Below are positions 42,637 through 53,105 of a stretch of 64,000 nt of DNA, in pieces. The DNA is from Arsenophonus sp046530765 (GTDB lineage: Bacteria; Pseudomonadota; Gammaproteobacteria; Enterobacterales; Enterobacteriaceae). The notes under the pieces were generated by a model. It was not told the DNA's origin and ran no database searches. It saw nothing but the letters and a program-made list of their open reading frames with translations. Made by a program: the position numbers and the translations under genes. The stretch is from NCBI GenBank assembly GCA_046530765.1, contig JBHEQS010000009.1, positions 13,491 through 77,490 of the forward strand, in the 5' to 3' direction. Every line of letters begins with the position of its first letter. Position 1 is the first letter of the stretch.

Positions 42637-42683
42637 TTAATAATTTAATAATTTAATAATTTAATAATTTAATAATTTAATAA
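42637..42683. repeat. 8-bp tandem repeat TTTAATAA
   Basis: Five perfect copies (42644-42683) plus one imperfect leading copy of an 8-bp unit, in non-coding DNA. Confidence 0.9.
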
Positions 42684-44025
42684 TAATTAAATTATTAATC
42701 ATAAAAATAAAATAAACGCTATAATATATTAGGTTATGTTATATTAAATTATATTTTTTTATTTTTAATTATTTCTTAATCATATGAATTCAATATAGTT
42801 AAAAATTGTATAACTTGTTTATTAATGCTTACTAAATATATGTTAATATAAATAATGATATTACAGATATCTAATTATTAGAAAATAAACTTAATAATCA
42901 TAATTATAATATTATTATTTAAGATTGATAACTGAATGGTAATATGATTCAATTTTTTATTTTTTTATTAAATTGATCTTTAATTAAAATTAAAGTAATA
43001 ATAAGACATTATGTAACTCATATTTTATAAAATAATTACTAACATTATCAATAGATAATGTATTATATCTATAAATTTATCTTTAATATATATTAGCTAT
43101 TAATATTTTTATTAGTTTATTTAATATATCTATTTAAGTATTTTACTAAAGTTAATTATTTTTTCTTGACTAATAAATAATTATATCATCATTGTTTATA
43201 TATTAAAATAGTTATTATTATAGTTTAATTATTTTTTATCTTATATTCTATTAATAATGATATCATCATAGTATATTTATATTTTTATTTAGCTACTTTG
43301 TTGCTATATAACTTTATCTTTTCTAGTGTTAATAATTGAACAAATACTTATAAATTCAATTTCAGATACTATGAAGTTTTTTTGTTTTAACATTTATTTC
43401 AATTTTATAAGTAATAATTTAAATCAGAATTTTATTTATTTAGGTAAATAAATAAAATTCTGATGATATTACTAAAATTTTACTTAAAATATATTATTTT
43501 TTATATTAATTTTAATATTTATACTACTTTTACTTTAAGTTAAAATAATTGCTAATCTTTGAGTATATAATTCATTGTATAATATTGAACTAATTTATAA
43601 TCTTATGTTTATTATTTTTTTTGTTATTTAATTAAATACACTGAAGTTAAAGTTAAGTATTTATTAAAATATTAAAAAATTTAACTATAGATTCAATAAA
43701 TTAGAAATCTTATTTTTTTTTAAAAAAAATATTTTTTAAAAAAAATAAAACAATTAAATTATTGATAAGAATTTAATTAAAGAAACAAAAACTAAATATT
43801 GCTATAATTAGTCTTAGTATACAATTGCACAGTACTTTTTTAATCACTATTTAAGCTGATTAAAATTATAAATTTAACTGAATATAATTAATTTTTGGCT
43901 AGTTCATAATTTTTTTTCCAAAAAAAACTCAATACTGTCTAATATTTATAGTAATTATTAGCATTTTTGTTATTTTATTAATATAAAATAACATATTTTA
44001 AGTATTATGTTAAACCTTTATTAAT

Positions 44026-44133
44026 CTAATATATTAATCTAATAATAGATATGTATTTAGATAATTTTATTGCAAAAAAAAGGGCACCATAGCAACTACA
44101 ATCATTCTTTAATAATTCTCTCAAATAAAATTT
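44026..44133 (-). pseudogene. Short relic reading frame, unidentified
   Basis: Thirty-five open codons on the minus strand read KFYLRELLKNDCSCYG, then ALFFAIKLSKY, to TAG at 44026-44028. It centres on a small GC-richer island (44080-44100). No family recognised. Confidence 0.25.
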
Positions 44134-46107
44134 TTAAATTATATAACCTTATACTATTTTAGTATAATTTTATTTTATATTTTTTAAAAAAAATACTTAT
44201 AGAATATAAAATTAATAAATAATTTAAGAATGTTAACTACTATTTATATCTTTGTAACATTACAATAATAATTAATGTTATTAGAATGCAATAAAATTAA
44301 TTAAGATATTTTAAGCCTATTACTTATTTTGTATGTAATATATATTTAGCTTTGTATTTAAGATCAAAATTATGCGGTTATGTTGTATGAATTAACGTTT
44401 GGTTATCTTTTTATATTACTATTTTTGTTAAAATAAGTTACTTTAAATTATTTGTTATGTTCAATATTAGAAATTTTATTGTTGCATCTATGAATTATTG
44501 ATATCTATTTTCTGGATTAATATTTTGATATCTTAATATAAATTTATTTTTTTAGAAAAAAAATCTCAACAATGTCTTAATTATTAATTAATATAATATT
44601 ACTCCACGTATATATTCACAAATAACTCAATTTTTGTATTCTTTAGTATAAAACATTGTAAATTTAATTAATGTATTAAAACTTAATTTATTCTAACTCT
44701 ATCTATAGATAGCATATACACGCATACATTGTAATTTTTATTAATTTAATAATAGAATTACCATTATTATGTATCACATCTCAGCGTAAAACTTACACAC
44801 AAAAAGTTTAAAAAAAAGAAATTTAATATAAATCTTAATTATAAGTTTTTTTCAGTAAAATAGAGATAATTCTTTGTTTTAAGTAAAAATGAGATTAAAA
44901 ATAAATAACATAACATAAAATAACAAATAACTAGTCTAGTAAAAATAAAATTAACTAAATAAAGTAAATTTTAGTTATTAAAATGTTAATAGTATGGTTA
45001 AAATACAAAATTAGATGTTATGCTTTTAATTAGAACTTTAATGACAGTTAAAAGAAACTAAAGACAATATTAATTATTTATTATAACTATAATCTTAACT
45101 AAGATAGAAAACATTTAATTCATATTCACAGAATTAATATTATAACATAATTATTTTAATATTCATGTAAATATTATATAGATAATTTTCATAAAATTTT
45201 TTTAAAAATTAACATTAATTTAAGAAATTAAATTAAAACTGTAATTAAATAAATCAAATATTCTTACTATTAAATAGTTTGATATATAACTAATCACTTA
45301 TTTATATATTTTTATTAATTTTATATATTATTTTTTTTAAAATTACATTTCTATTAGAAATATAATAAATAAATTAAAATAATTAAAGATTAAAATTGTA
45401 GATTAAATTGATAGATATGTTGTTATATATATAATTAATAATTTAATATATATATTTTTAGTAAAAGATAATTTTAAATTATAACATAAGAAAAGTAGTA
45501 GAGATCAATTAAAGATGTGTAATTAAAGTTTATAATTAACTAATTTATTATCATAAAAGTAAAAGAATATTTTTATAAATTATTAAGAAAAAACTGTAAA
45601 AAAAATAAAAAAAACATTACTTTATTGTTATAAATATTTTCAACTATTGCAAACAAGGTATAGCTGAAGCTATCAATAGAGTCTTATTAATAATCAAAAT
45701 TTAAATAAGTTATTTATCAAAAAAAAAGAAATAATATCCATACAATGTAATATATAAAATTCTAATTATCACAAAATTATATAGGATCTTATATATGATG
45801 TACAGAAATATACAGATATTAAAATTTAATTTAATTATATTTCTATAAGAAATATTAAGAATATAATTAAATAATAATTAAAAACCTAATCTTTATAAAA
45901 TTGTAAACAACACAAATATTAGATATGCTTAATAAATAAAATTATAAGTGCGGATATATATCTAAAAAATATTATAATTTATTGAATAAGAACTTTATTG
46001 ACATTTAATATAATTCTTTCAATAGAGAATTAATAAAACATTACTTAGTATGTTATATATGTATTCAGTGTATTGAGTGATATCTATATTAAAAAATTAA
46101 CATTAAG

Positions 46108-46145
46108 CATCTAATAATAATGAGTGTAATCATTATTATTAGATG
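46108..46145. repeat. Perfect 16-bp inverted repeat, 6-base loop
   Basis: CATCTAATAATAATGA (46108-46123) pairs exactly with 46130-46145 around GTGTAA. Non-coding, no neighbouring gene. Confidence 0.8.
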
Positions 46146-46935
46146 TAATCTACTATACTAGTAATAATATAAAAATAGTATACGTTATCAACAATAATAT
46201 TAAAAGTGTCTGTTGAAAACACATATAACAATAAAACTTATTAAAAATATAATTTTCTATTCAGAAAAACAATAAAGCAACTGCTGAACATAAAATTATA
46301 TTATGTTACAATTAATATTACATTTTTTGCTTTTAAAGATAACTTATTAAATTAAATTAGTGTATACAAATTGATAATGAAAATATATACATCACTTTTA
46401 TATCTAAATAAACATTAGTGTATAAAAAATATTATATAAGAATGATGTCAATATAAATGTCATTCAGTATTAACACATAAATTAAATAGTGTTTTTTCTA
46501 TAGTCTCTATTATATAGATATAACAACATTTGCTAATTTAAAACTTTTAATAATATTTAATTGTGTGACTACTCTTTAAATATACAAACAAATAAACAAC
46601 TATTTATTTTACTATAATCTATATAAATCATGAAAGTTATTGTGTTATTTAAAATTAATAGTTTAACAAAACTATTAATTAAATGTTTATCATAAATATT
46701 ATAATATCTAAATAGATTATAAAAGCTAATCAATTTTAAGTTAATGTATTATAATTGCAATATATAGTTAGTTCTAAAAATATTAAAGTAAATAAATTAC
46801 ATACATTGAATACTAAACTTGTATACATTGTTTTTTAATGATAATAATTTTTATGTAATTTAACTAATTATTCTCTGTAAAAGATTGCGGTTTATTTATT
46901 TTATGAGAAATTTATTTATAGTGAAATTTCTATAA

Positions 46936-47097
46936 TCAATTCATTATTAATTTACTTGCTAATTTGCTTTGTCCACAATTAATATTTTCGCACGAAAATA
47001 ACATTATTGAATAGTTATAAGCTTTACTGGCAATCTTATAACTAATAAAGATTATTAAATATAATATATAATAATCTAATAAGAAGAAATATTTTTT
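46936..47097 (-). pseudogene. Relic frame, possibly LacI-type regulator fragment
   Basis: The minus strand is open for 53 codons. The middle reads KIASKAYNYSIMLFSCENI, then NCGQSKLASKLI. This recalls the first part of the sugar-binding domain of LacI/GalR regulators, where an alanine helix leads into GY-x-hydrophobic(3)-x-S-x-E. By eye it aligns in spacing to the E. coli Cra segment YQLLIACSEDQPDNE. No helix-turn-helix remains upstream, and downstream codons soon hit stops. A weak homology suggestion only. Confidence 0.22.
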
Positions 47098-47693
47098 TTA
47101 AAAAAAATCGTATCGGATAAAAGTTTTTTATTAAAGATATATATGGTATTATTTACGATATTTTAAAATTTAGCATAATTATTTTATTTTATTAATATTG
47201 ACATAATATAGTAAGTTATAAATTAATGAAGGTATTTACTAAATAATTTTTTCAATATTTATCTTTCTATTATAGAATTGAAAATATTGCAAAATAATTA
47301 TGTTGATAAGTACATGATTAACTTCAAATAAACACTGATAGAACTAATGTATATATCTAATATAATAAATTCAACTGAAACATTGCATTAAAATTAAGTA
47401 TATGCCTAGATATACAATCTATTATTGTAAATTTAAAAAAATAAATCTCAGAAAATAATTATAGTGCAATGCACTGTACCTGATTAATTAACTTAAATTT
47501 TTTTATTTAAAAATAAGCTATGTCATATAATATACTGTTTAATAAAACAAATTTATTTTATTGATAAATAAAATAGAGAAAAATTTCTATTTACCTATTA
47601 ATTAGAGCGCATGGATTATAATTAAGATGTATAATCGTATTAATTTACTAATTATTATTATTTCATTATTATGCGCAAACATTAATGTGTTTT

Positions 47694-47733
47694 ATATTTA
47701 ATTTTATAGATAATTATCTATAAAATTAAATAT
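47694..47733. repeat. Perfect 40-bp palindrome without a spacer
   Basis: A 20-base arm (ATATTTAATTTTATAGATAA) is followed immediately by its exact reverse complement. It is non-coding, about 1 kb upstream of fabI. Unspaced palindromes this long are normally unstable in bacteria with SbcCD. Confidence 0.85.
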
Positions 47734-48774
47734 ACTAATTAAGTGATATTCATCATTTATATGGATATATGTTGTACTTCTATTCTATATTATCGTTTTA
47801 TGTGAAGAATTTTTTTTTGTAATTCTATTAGAAATTTAATTATTTTTTTTGTTATTGTTATTATTTTATTGTTTTAAACTAAACAATCATAAAACAAATA
47901 TTTAATATTTACTTTAAAATTTAATTTAGTTATGATCTATGATCAGATGATAAAATTAATTAATTATTAACAATATTATTTGGTATTATTTAACGCAATA
48001 GTTCTAAATTTATTAATAACTATTATCTTAATTTTAATAATTATAGTGAACGTAGTTAGTAGTTATTTAACGTGTGTGTATAATATTTTATAATCTAAGA
48101 GGTTTTTGATGTAAAACAATAAATATAAAAATTTTTAGATATTTTTAATTTTTGTATTTCATTTTAGTTAATGTACAAAAAAAATGAAATTAAGAATAAA
48201 TTTTCATTTAATTTTGTTGTATAACAATAAAATTAAATATTTTATACATACATATTGGTTTCAGTTTGATAAAACATAAATTATTGTTATAAATTTTTTT
48301 TATATAATCAGAAATTGTAATTTATAATTCTCGATTAAATATCTTCATTATTAAATATAACAATTAGTTTTTAAGTCATGAATTTATTTATCATATTATA
48401 AAAAATAAATTTGTATTAGTAAAAATTTTAGTATTCTAAAATATATTAGAGATTAAGTATTTATGATAAGAAATGTAATTGTAATATAAATAATTAATAT
48501 AATATAAATATTTATTTATCTTTTATATAAAGTTCTATTTTATTAATTTGTATATTCTTTAATAAATTTTTATATTTTTTATCATTGATAAAATTTTAAA
48601 TAAAAAATAGTATATAAAATTAATTAAATTAGTAAATTACTATGACATATTTTCATCTATTATGATAGATTATATATAATGTATTAAAAAATAAATAAGA
48701 AAAATTATATTTTATAATAAATAGAATTTATGATGTGTATATTAATTTTTTTAAAATTTATAGGAATATAGTTT

Positions 48775-49554
48775 ATGGGTTTTATGAGCGGAAAACGTAT
48801 TTTGATTACTGGCTTGGCCAGTAAATTATCTATAGCTTATGGCATTGCTCAAGCTATGAACAAACAGGGAGCAGAACTAGCTTTTAGTTATCAAAGTAAC
48901 AAACTAAAAGATCGTGTAGAAGAAATTGGAAATCAATTTAACTCTACTATTGTTTTTCAATGTGATGTCTCTTCTGATAAAAGTATTAATACATTATTTT
49001 TTGATCTGGCTAAAGTTTGGCGAAAATTTGATGGATTTGTTCATTCAATTGCTTATGCACCATCAGATCAACTTGGTGGTGATTATATTAATACAGTTAC
49101 TCGAGATGGGTTTAGAATTGCACATGATATTAGTTCATATAGCTTTGTTGCTTTAGCCAAGGCTTGCCGAAATATGTTAAATCCTAATTCTGCTATGATC
49201 ACTATAAGCTATCTAGGGTCTGAACGCGCGATTCCCAACTATAATATCATGGGATTGGCAAAAGCATCTCTTGAAGCAAATGTCCGTTATATGGCAAATG
49301 CAATGGGTCCTAACTCTATTCGAGTTAACGGTATTTCATCAGGTCCTATTCGCACATTGGCAGCATCTGGCATTAAAGATTTTCGTAAAATGTTATTACA
49401 TTGTGAATCAGTAACACCAATTCGGCGCACTGTAACTATTAAAGATATCGGTAATTGCGCCGCTTTTCTATGTTCTGATTTATCCTCTGCTGTAACTGGA
49501 GAAATTTTACATGTTGATGGAGGATTTAGCATAGTTGCTATGAATAAATTTTGA
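48775..49554 (+). CDS. fabI: Enoyl-[acyl-carrier-protein] reductase (NADH) FabI
   Basis: FabI performs the last step of each cycle of type II fatty acid elongation, reducing enoyl-ACP with NADH. The 259-residue product (E. coli 262) belongs to the short-chain dehydrogenase family, with the cofactor-binding N-terminus GKRILITGLASKLSIAYGIA. The catalytic residues Y146, Y156 and K163 match E. coli numbering exactly. Residues 93-94 are A-Y instead of E. coli G-F, a position linked to drug sensitivity. TAGGA lies 9 bases before the ATG. It is a single gene, with no terminator recognised downstream. Confidence 0.96.
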   Translation: MGFMSGKRILITGLASKLSIAYGIAQAMNKQGAELAFSYQSNKLKDRVEEIGNQFNSTIVFQCDVSSDKSINTLFFDLAKVWRKFDGFVHSIAYAPSDQLGGDYINTVTRDGFRIAHDISSYSFVALAKACRNMLNPNSAMITISYLGSERAIPNYNIMGLAKASLEANVRYMANAMGPNSIRVNGISSGPIRTLAASGIKDFRKMLLHCESVTPIRRTVTIKDIGNCAAFLCSDLSSAVTGEILHVDGGFSIVAMNKF

Positions 49555-50861
49555 TTTAATATGCAATATGAATATTGCATTCTTAAATGCTATAAGCATT
49601 TTAACTAGATAGACCAATAATTATTACTAAGATAGTTTAAAATAAAATTTATAGTCAGAGAAATTTTTATAATGCCACTAATCAGTGTTTTATAAAAAAA
49701 ATTATATAAATCTCTGCATGTCACTAACATAGTAATATTTGTTTTATTATACTTTAAATATTATTAATTAAGCATAGTTTTTATTCTATAATATTAAAAT
49801 AAGTTTCTATGTTATTTTATATTTTTTATATTACAATTAAATTTATAGTTAATCATAATATAAAAAATATACTTGTCAAAACAACATTATATAATTATAC
49901 AATTCACATGTAATATTTTATTTTTCTATTTACTACAAAGTTATTAAATAATTCAATTAGTAAATCTATAATTTATATTATATAATAATAAAATATATTG
50001 TTTACTCTTGGCGCTTAATTTACGTTTAAGTTCCTATAATAAAGTACAGTAAAAATTTCATTTATAATGTTTTTTTAGCTAAAATATTATAAACTTTAAA
50101 TCAAAATATAAGACAGTTAGCGTGGCAATAAAAGCATTATTTAGTAGTATATAGAACAAAATTTATTAATGTATATAAAATTATTTTATGAAATTTTAAT
50201 TTTTGTTATTATTATATAATATAAAATTATAAGTTATCTATAATTAACATATTAAAAACTTTTAAAAAAGATTTATTTTTTTTACGATCACAATTAATTT
50301 AACAATTAATATTATTTAATTTTTATTAAATTGCAACTAGTTAAATAGCCATTTAAAACATTTTTATAAAACAAAATAATTAAGAAAATTTCGCTAAATT
50401 AAACATCAATATAAAAATAAGAGAACATTAATTAAAAAAATGAAGTTATTTTATTTATAAAATAAAAGATATTATAGTTGCGAAACTAACAATTTATTTA
50501 GATGTTAAATACTATTAACAAGATTTAGCATTTTGCTTTAATTTTATATAATTTAAGATAATTTATCATAATATTTAGATTATTAATAAAGATAATATTT
50601 AATTTCAATTATATTATATAATATACTATACGTAATTTATTTTTTTTATAAAACATCAATAAATATATATTTCTTATTGTGTGCATAAAAAAATAAATTA
50701 AATGTAAAAAGTTATAAATTAATTATTTTTAACTGAAAAAAATTAACAATAAAATATATTTTTATTATTTATAATAGTTATAAAATTATCTATGAAATCA
50801 TTTCTAATAATTTTAGTTTTAATTAACTATTAATAGCATATCAAAATAGTTTTTTAAATAT

Positions 50862-50933
50862 AAATATCTAATATTATTAAAATAATTAAGTATATAAATA
50901 TTTTAATAATATTAGATATTTATATACTTAATT
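50862..50933. repeat. Interleaved inverted repeats with mutually exclusive hairpins
   Basis: Arm A (50862-50884, 23 bases) is exactly complementary to A' (50899-50921). Arm C (50884-50901, 18 bases) is exactly complementary to C' (50916-50933). C sits in the loop of A-A', and A' sits in the loop of C-C', so the two stems compete or form a pseudoknot. The arrangement resembles an attenuator or switch, but it is all A/T and 300 bases upstream of galU. Confidence 0.75.
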
Positions 50934-50964
50934 AAAGCTAACAATAAAATTTAATTATTACTAA

Positions 50965-51020
50965 ACATGACATTAATGTCATGTAATTAATTTATTGTTA
51001 AAATAATAAATTAATTACAT
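50965..51020. repeat. 20-bp palindrome followed by overlapping 16-bp hairpin
   Basis: ACATGACATTAATGTCATGT (50965-50984) is a perfect palindrome. Its right end (50981-50996) is exactly complementary to 51005-51020 over an 8-base loop, giving a second overlapping stem. It lies 210-270 bases upstream of the galU start. Confidence 0.75.
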
Positions 51021-51233
51021 TAAAAAATATTTACTCATTCATATATAATAATTTAATTCTTAATTTATTATCATAATAATACTGTAATTATTTATTTATA
51101 AACTAGTAAATTAGATAATTTTCTTTAGTTTTATCTTTATTCGGCGCATTTTGCTGATATACTTTTTATAAAACTATTAAAAATTATCTGCATTCTTATA
51201 TAAGAAAGTTATATAAAATGTCTTGGAAAAAAA

Positions 51234-52148
51234 ATGCAATTTAAAAAAGCGGAAAAAAAAGTTAGCAAGGTAATTATTCCTGTTGCTGGATTGGGAACTC
51301 GTATGTTACCAGCAACGAAAGCTATTCCAAAAGAAATGTTACCTTTAGCAGACAAACCACTTATTCAATATGTAGTGAATGAGTGTATATCTGCTGGCGT
51401 TAATGAAATCATATTAGTTACTCACTCTTCTAAAAATTCAATAGAAAATCATTTTGATACTAGTTTTGAACTAGAAGCTATTTTAGAAAAGCGTGTCAAA
51501 CGTCAATTATTGAATGATGTTCAATCCATATGTCCAAATCATGTGACAATTATGCAAACAAGACAAGGTATTGCAAAAGGTCTTGGGCATGCTATTTTAT
51601 GTGCAAAACCATTGGTAGGAGAAGAACCATTTGCTGTTGTTTTACCTGATGTAATTATTGATCAATATTCATCTAATTTAAAACAGTATAATTTAACTGC
51701 TATGATGAAACGTTATCATGAAACATCCGCAAGTCAAATTCTTGTTAAGCCAGTTCCAAAAGAATCTGTATCAAATTATGGTATTGTTGATTGTGATAGT
51801 TATGAACTAAAATCTGGTGAAAGCAAAATTATCAAAGGTGTTATCGAAAAGCCAAACATTAATGAAGCCCCATCTAATTTGTCTATTGTTGGTCGTTATG
51901 TGTTGTCAGAGAAAATTTGGACTTTAATAGAGAAAACACAAATTGGTGAAGATGATGAAATTCAGTTAACTGATGCGATTGAAATGTTAATAAAACAAGA
52001 ACTAGTTGAAGCTTATCATTTACAAGGTAAAAGTTATGATTGTGGCAATAAATTGGGTTACATGAAAACATTCGTTGAATATAGTATGAGACATGAATTT
52101 TTAGGTGATGAATTTTCTACTTGGGTGAAAAATATTTCAGATTGTTAA
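51234..52148 (+). CDS. galU: UTP-glucose-1-phosphate uridylyltransferase
   Basis: GalU makes UDP-glucose from UTP and glucose-1-phosphate, supplying envelope sugars and, through Ugd, the UDP-glucuronate used by ArnA. The product has 304 residues (E. coli 302). The nucleotidyltransferase motif GLGTRMLPATKAIPKEMLP begins near residue 19, with LPDVIID, GVIEKP and LTDAI further along, and it ends without truncation. The ATG has TTGGA 8 bases upstream; an earlier ATG at 51218 is out of frame. galU and hns face each other, as in E. coli. Confidence 0.96.
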   Translation: MQFKKAEKKVSKVIIPVAGLGTRMLPATKAIPKEMLPLADKPLIQYVVNECISAGVNEIILVTHSSKNSIENHFDTSFELEAILEKRVKRQLLNDVQSICPNHVTIMQTRQGIAKGLGHAILCAKPLVGEEPFAVVLPDVIIDQYSSNLKQYNLTAMMKRYHETSASQILVKPVPKESVSNYGIVDCDSYELKSGESKIIKGVIEKPNINEAPSNLSIVGRYVLSEKIWTLIEKTQIGEDDEIQLTDAIEMLIKQELVEAYHLQGKSYDCGNKLGYMKTFVEYSMRHEFLGDEFSTWVKNISDC

Positions 52149-52644
52149 CAATTAACCAATTCTATTAAAATAAATTTTATTTGTGTATTTTATTAAAAAT
52201 ATTTGTTGATTTTATGAAAATATTATGTGATATCATCAAAGATATTATCTTCAATCATAAGTAATAGTTTATATTTATACATTTTTTATTAGTTAACATT
52301 TTCTTTTTATGCGCTAATTTATATAAAAATATATTAAATTAATTATAATATTATTTAATTAATTTATATATAATATTAATTTTATTTAAAATGTATAATT
52401 TATTTCTATCATAAAATAAAAGTTAATAGTAAATTTACGATAACAAAATTAATAATCTTTTTTTTTAAAAAAAAAGATTCGATATATATCGTTTCTAATA
52501 AAAATATTTACTTTAACAAAATATATATTAATTGTTTAAATATAATTAATATTTTTCATTTAAAAATTTGCGTTATTCAGTATTTTAAATTTATTTCTCT
52601 TTCTTATTTGACATATATTAAAATATTAATATGTGTAATAAAAT
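52149..52644. other. galU-hns convergent spacer
   Basis: Both genes end here. No gene is seen. It contains a T9A9-centred perfect 26-bp palindrome (52454-52479) that could act as a weak plus-strand stop for galU, and a palindromic CGATATATATCG at 52480-52491. Confidence 0.6.
52454..52479. repeat. T9A9 palindrome
   Basis: AATC, nine T, nine A, GATT: a 26-bp perfect palindrome and the longest of several TnAn palindromes in the window. Confidence 0.85.
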
Positions 52645-52672
52645 AAAATACCCTTTAAATAAAGGGTATTTT
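52645..52672 (-). terminator. Terminator of hns
   Basis: AAAATACCCTTT (52645-52656) and AAAGGGTATTTT (52661-52672) form a perfect 12-bp stem with a 4-base loop, starting 16 bases after the hns stop on the minus strand and running into T's. It could also stop galU transcripts. Confidence 0.9.
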
Positions 52673-52688
52673 AAAGCAAAGAAAATAT

Positions 52689-53105
52689 TTAAATTAAAAA
52701 GCATTCTAGTTTTTTATCTTTTTGTTCCATTTCTTTTTTAATCATAGTTGGTGTTCGACCTTGACCTGTCCAAGTTTTAATTTCACCATTTTTATCTTTA
52801 TATTTATATTTGGCTGGCCTTGCGGCGCGCTTAATTCTGTTTGGTGTTTTTAATGGGGTCTTTGCAATAACTAGATCATCTAAACTAAGTCCTTCTCCTT
52901 CAAGCAATTTAATATATTTTTCAACTTTTTGACTATGAGCTTCTAATTCTGCTCTAGTTTGATTTTCGTCATTACGACGTTCATCTACAACTGTATTAAA
53001 TTTATCATATATTTCTTGTAATGATTCTAAAGGCATTTCTTTTGCTATCGCGCGTAACGTGCGAATATTATTTAATGATTTAAAATATTTTAATGAGTCG
53101 CTCAT
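52689..53105 (-). CDS. hns: Nucleoid-associated protein H-NS
   Basis: H-NS oligomerises along AT-rich DNA and silences it. The 138-residue product (E. coli 137) has the N-terminal dimerisation helices (1-65), a basic linker (80-105) and the C-terminal DNA-binding domain. The minor-groove motif QGR is at 115-117 in TWTGQGRTP. The last residues (KLECFLI) replace the E. coli DDFLIKQ end. No good Shine-Dalgarno site is seen before ATG 53105. Its persistence in DNA this AT-rich is notable, because almost everything here would be a preferred target. Confidence 0.95.
   Translation of the reverse strand: MSDSLKYFKSLNNIRTLRAIAKEMPLESLQEIYDKFNTVVDERRNDENQTRAELEAHSQKVEKYIKLLEGEGLSLDDLVIAKTPLKTPNRIKRAARPAKYKYKDKNGEIKTWTGQGRTPTMIKKEMEQKDKKLECFLI

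Larger units (their letters stand above)
49555..51233. other. 1.7-kb intergenic region before galU
   Basis: No gene is seen. The last 370 bases carry the interleaved inverted repeats at 50862-50933 and the palindrome pair at 50965-51020, and must also hold the galU promoter, which I cannot place with confidence. Confidence 0.6.
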
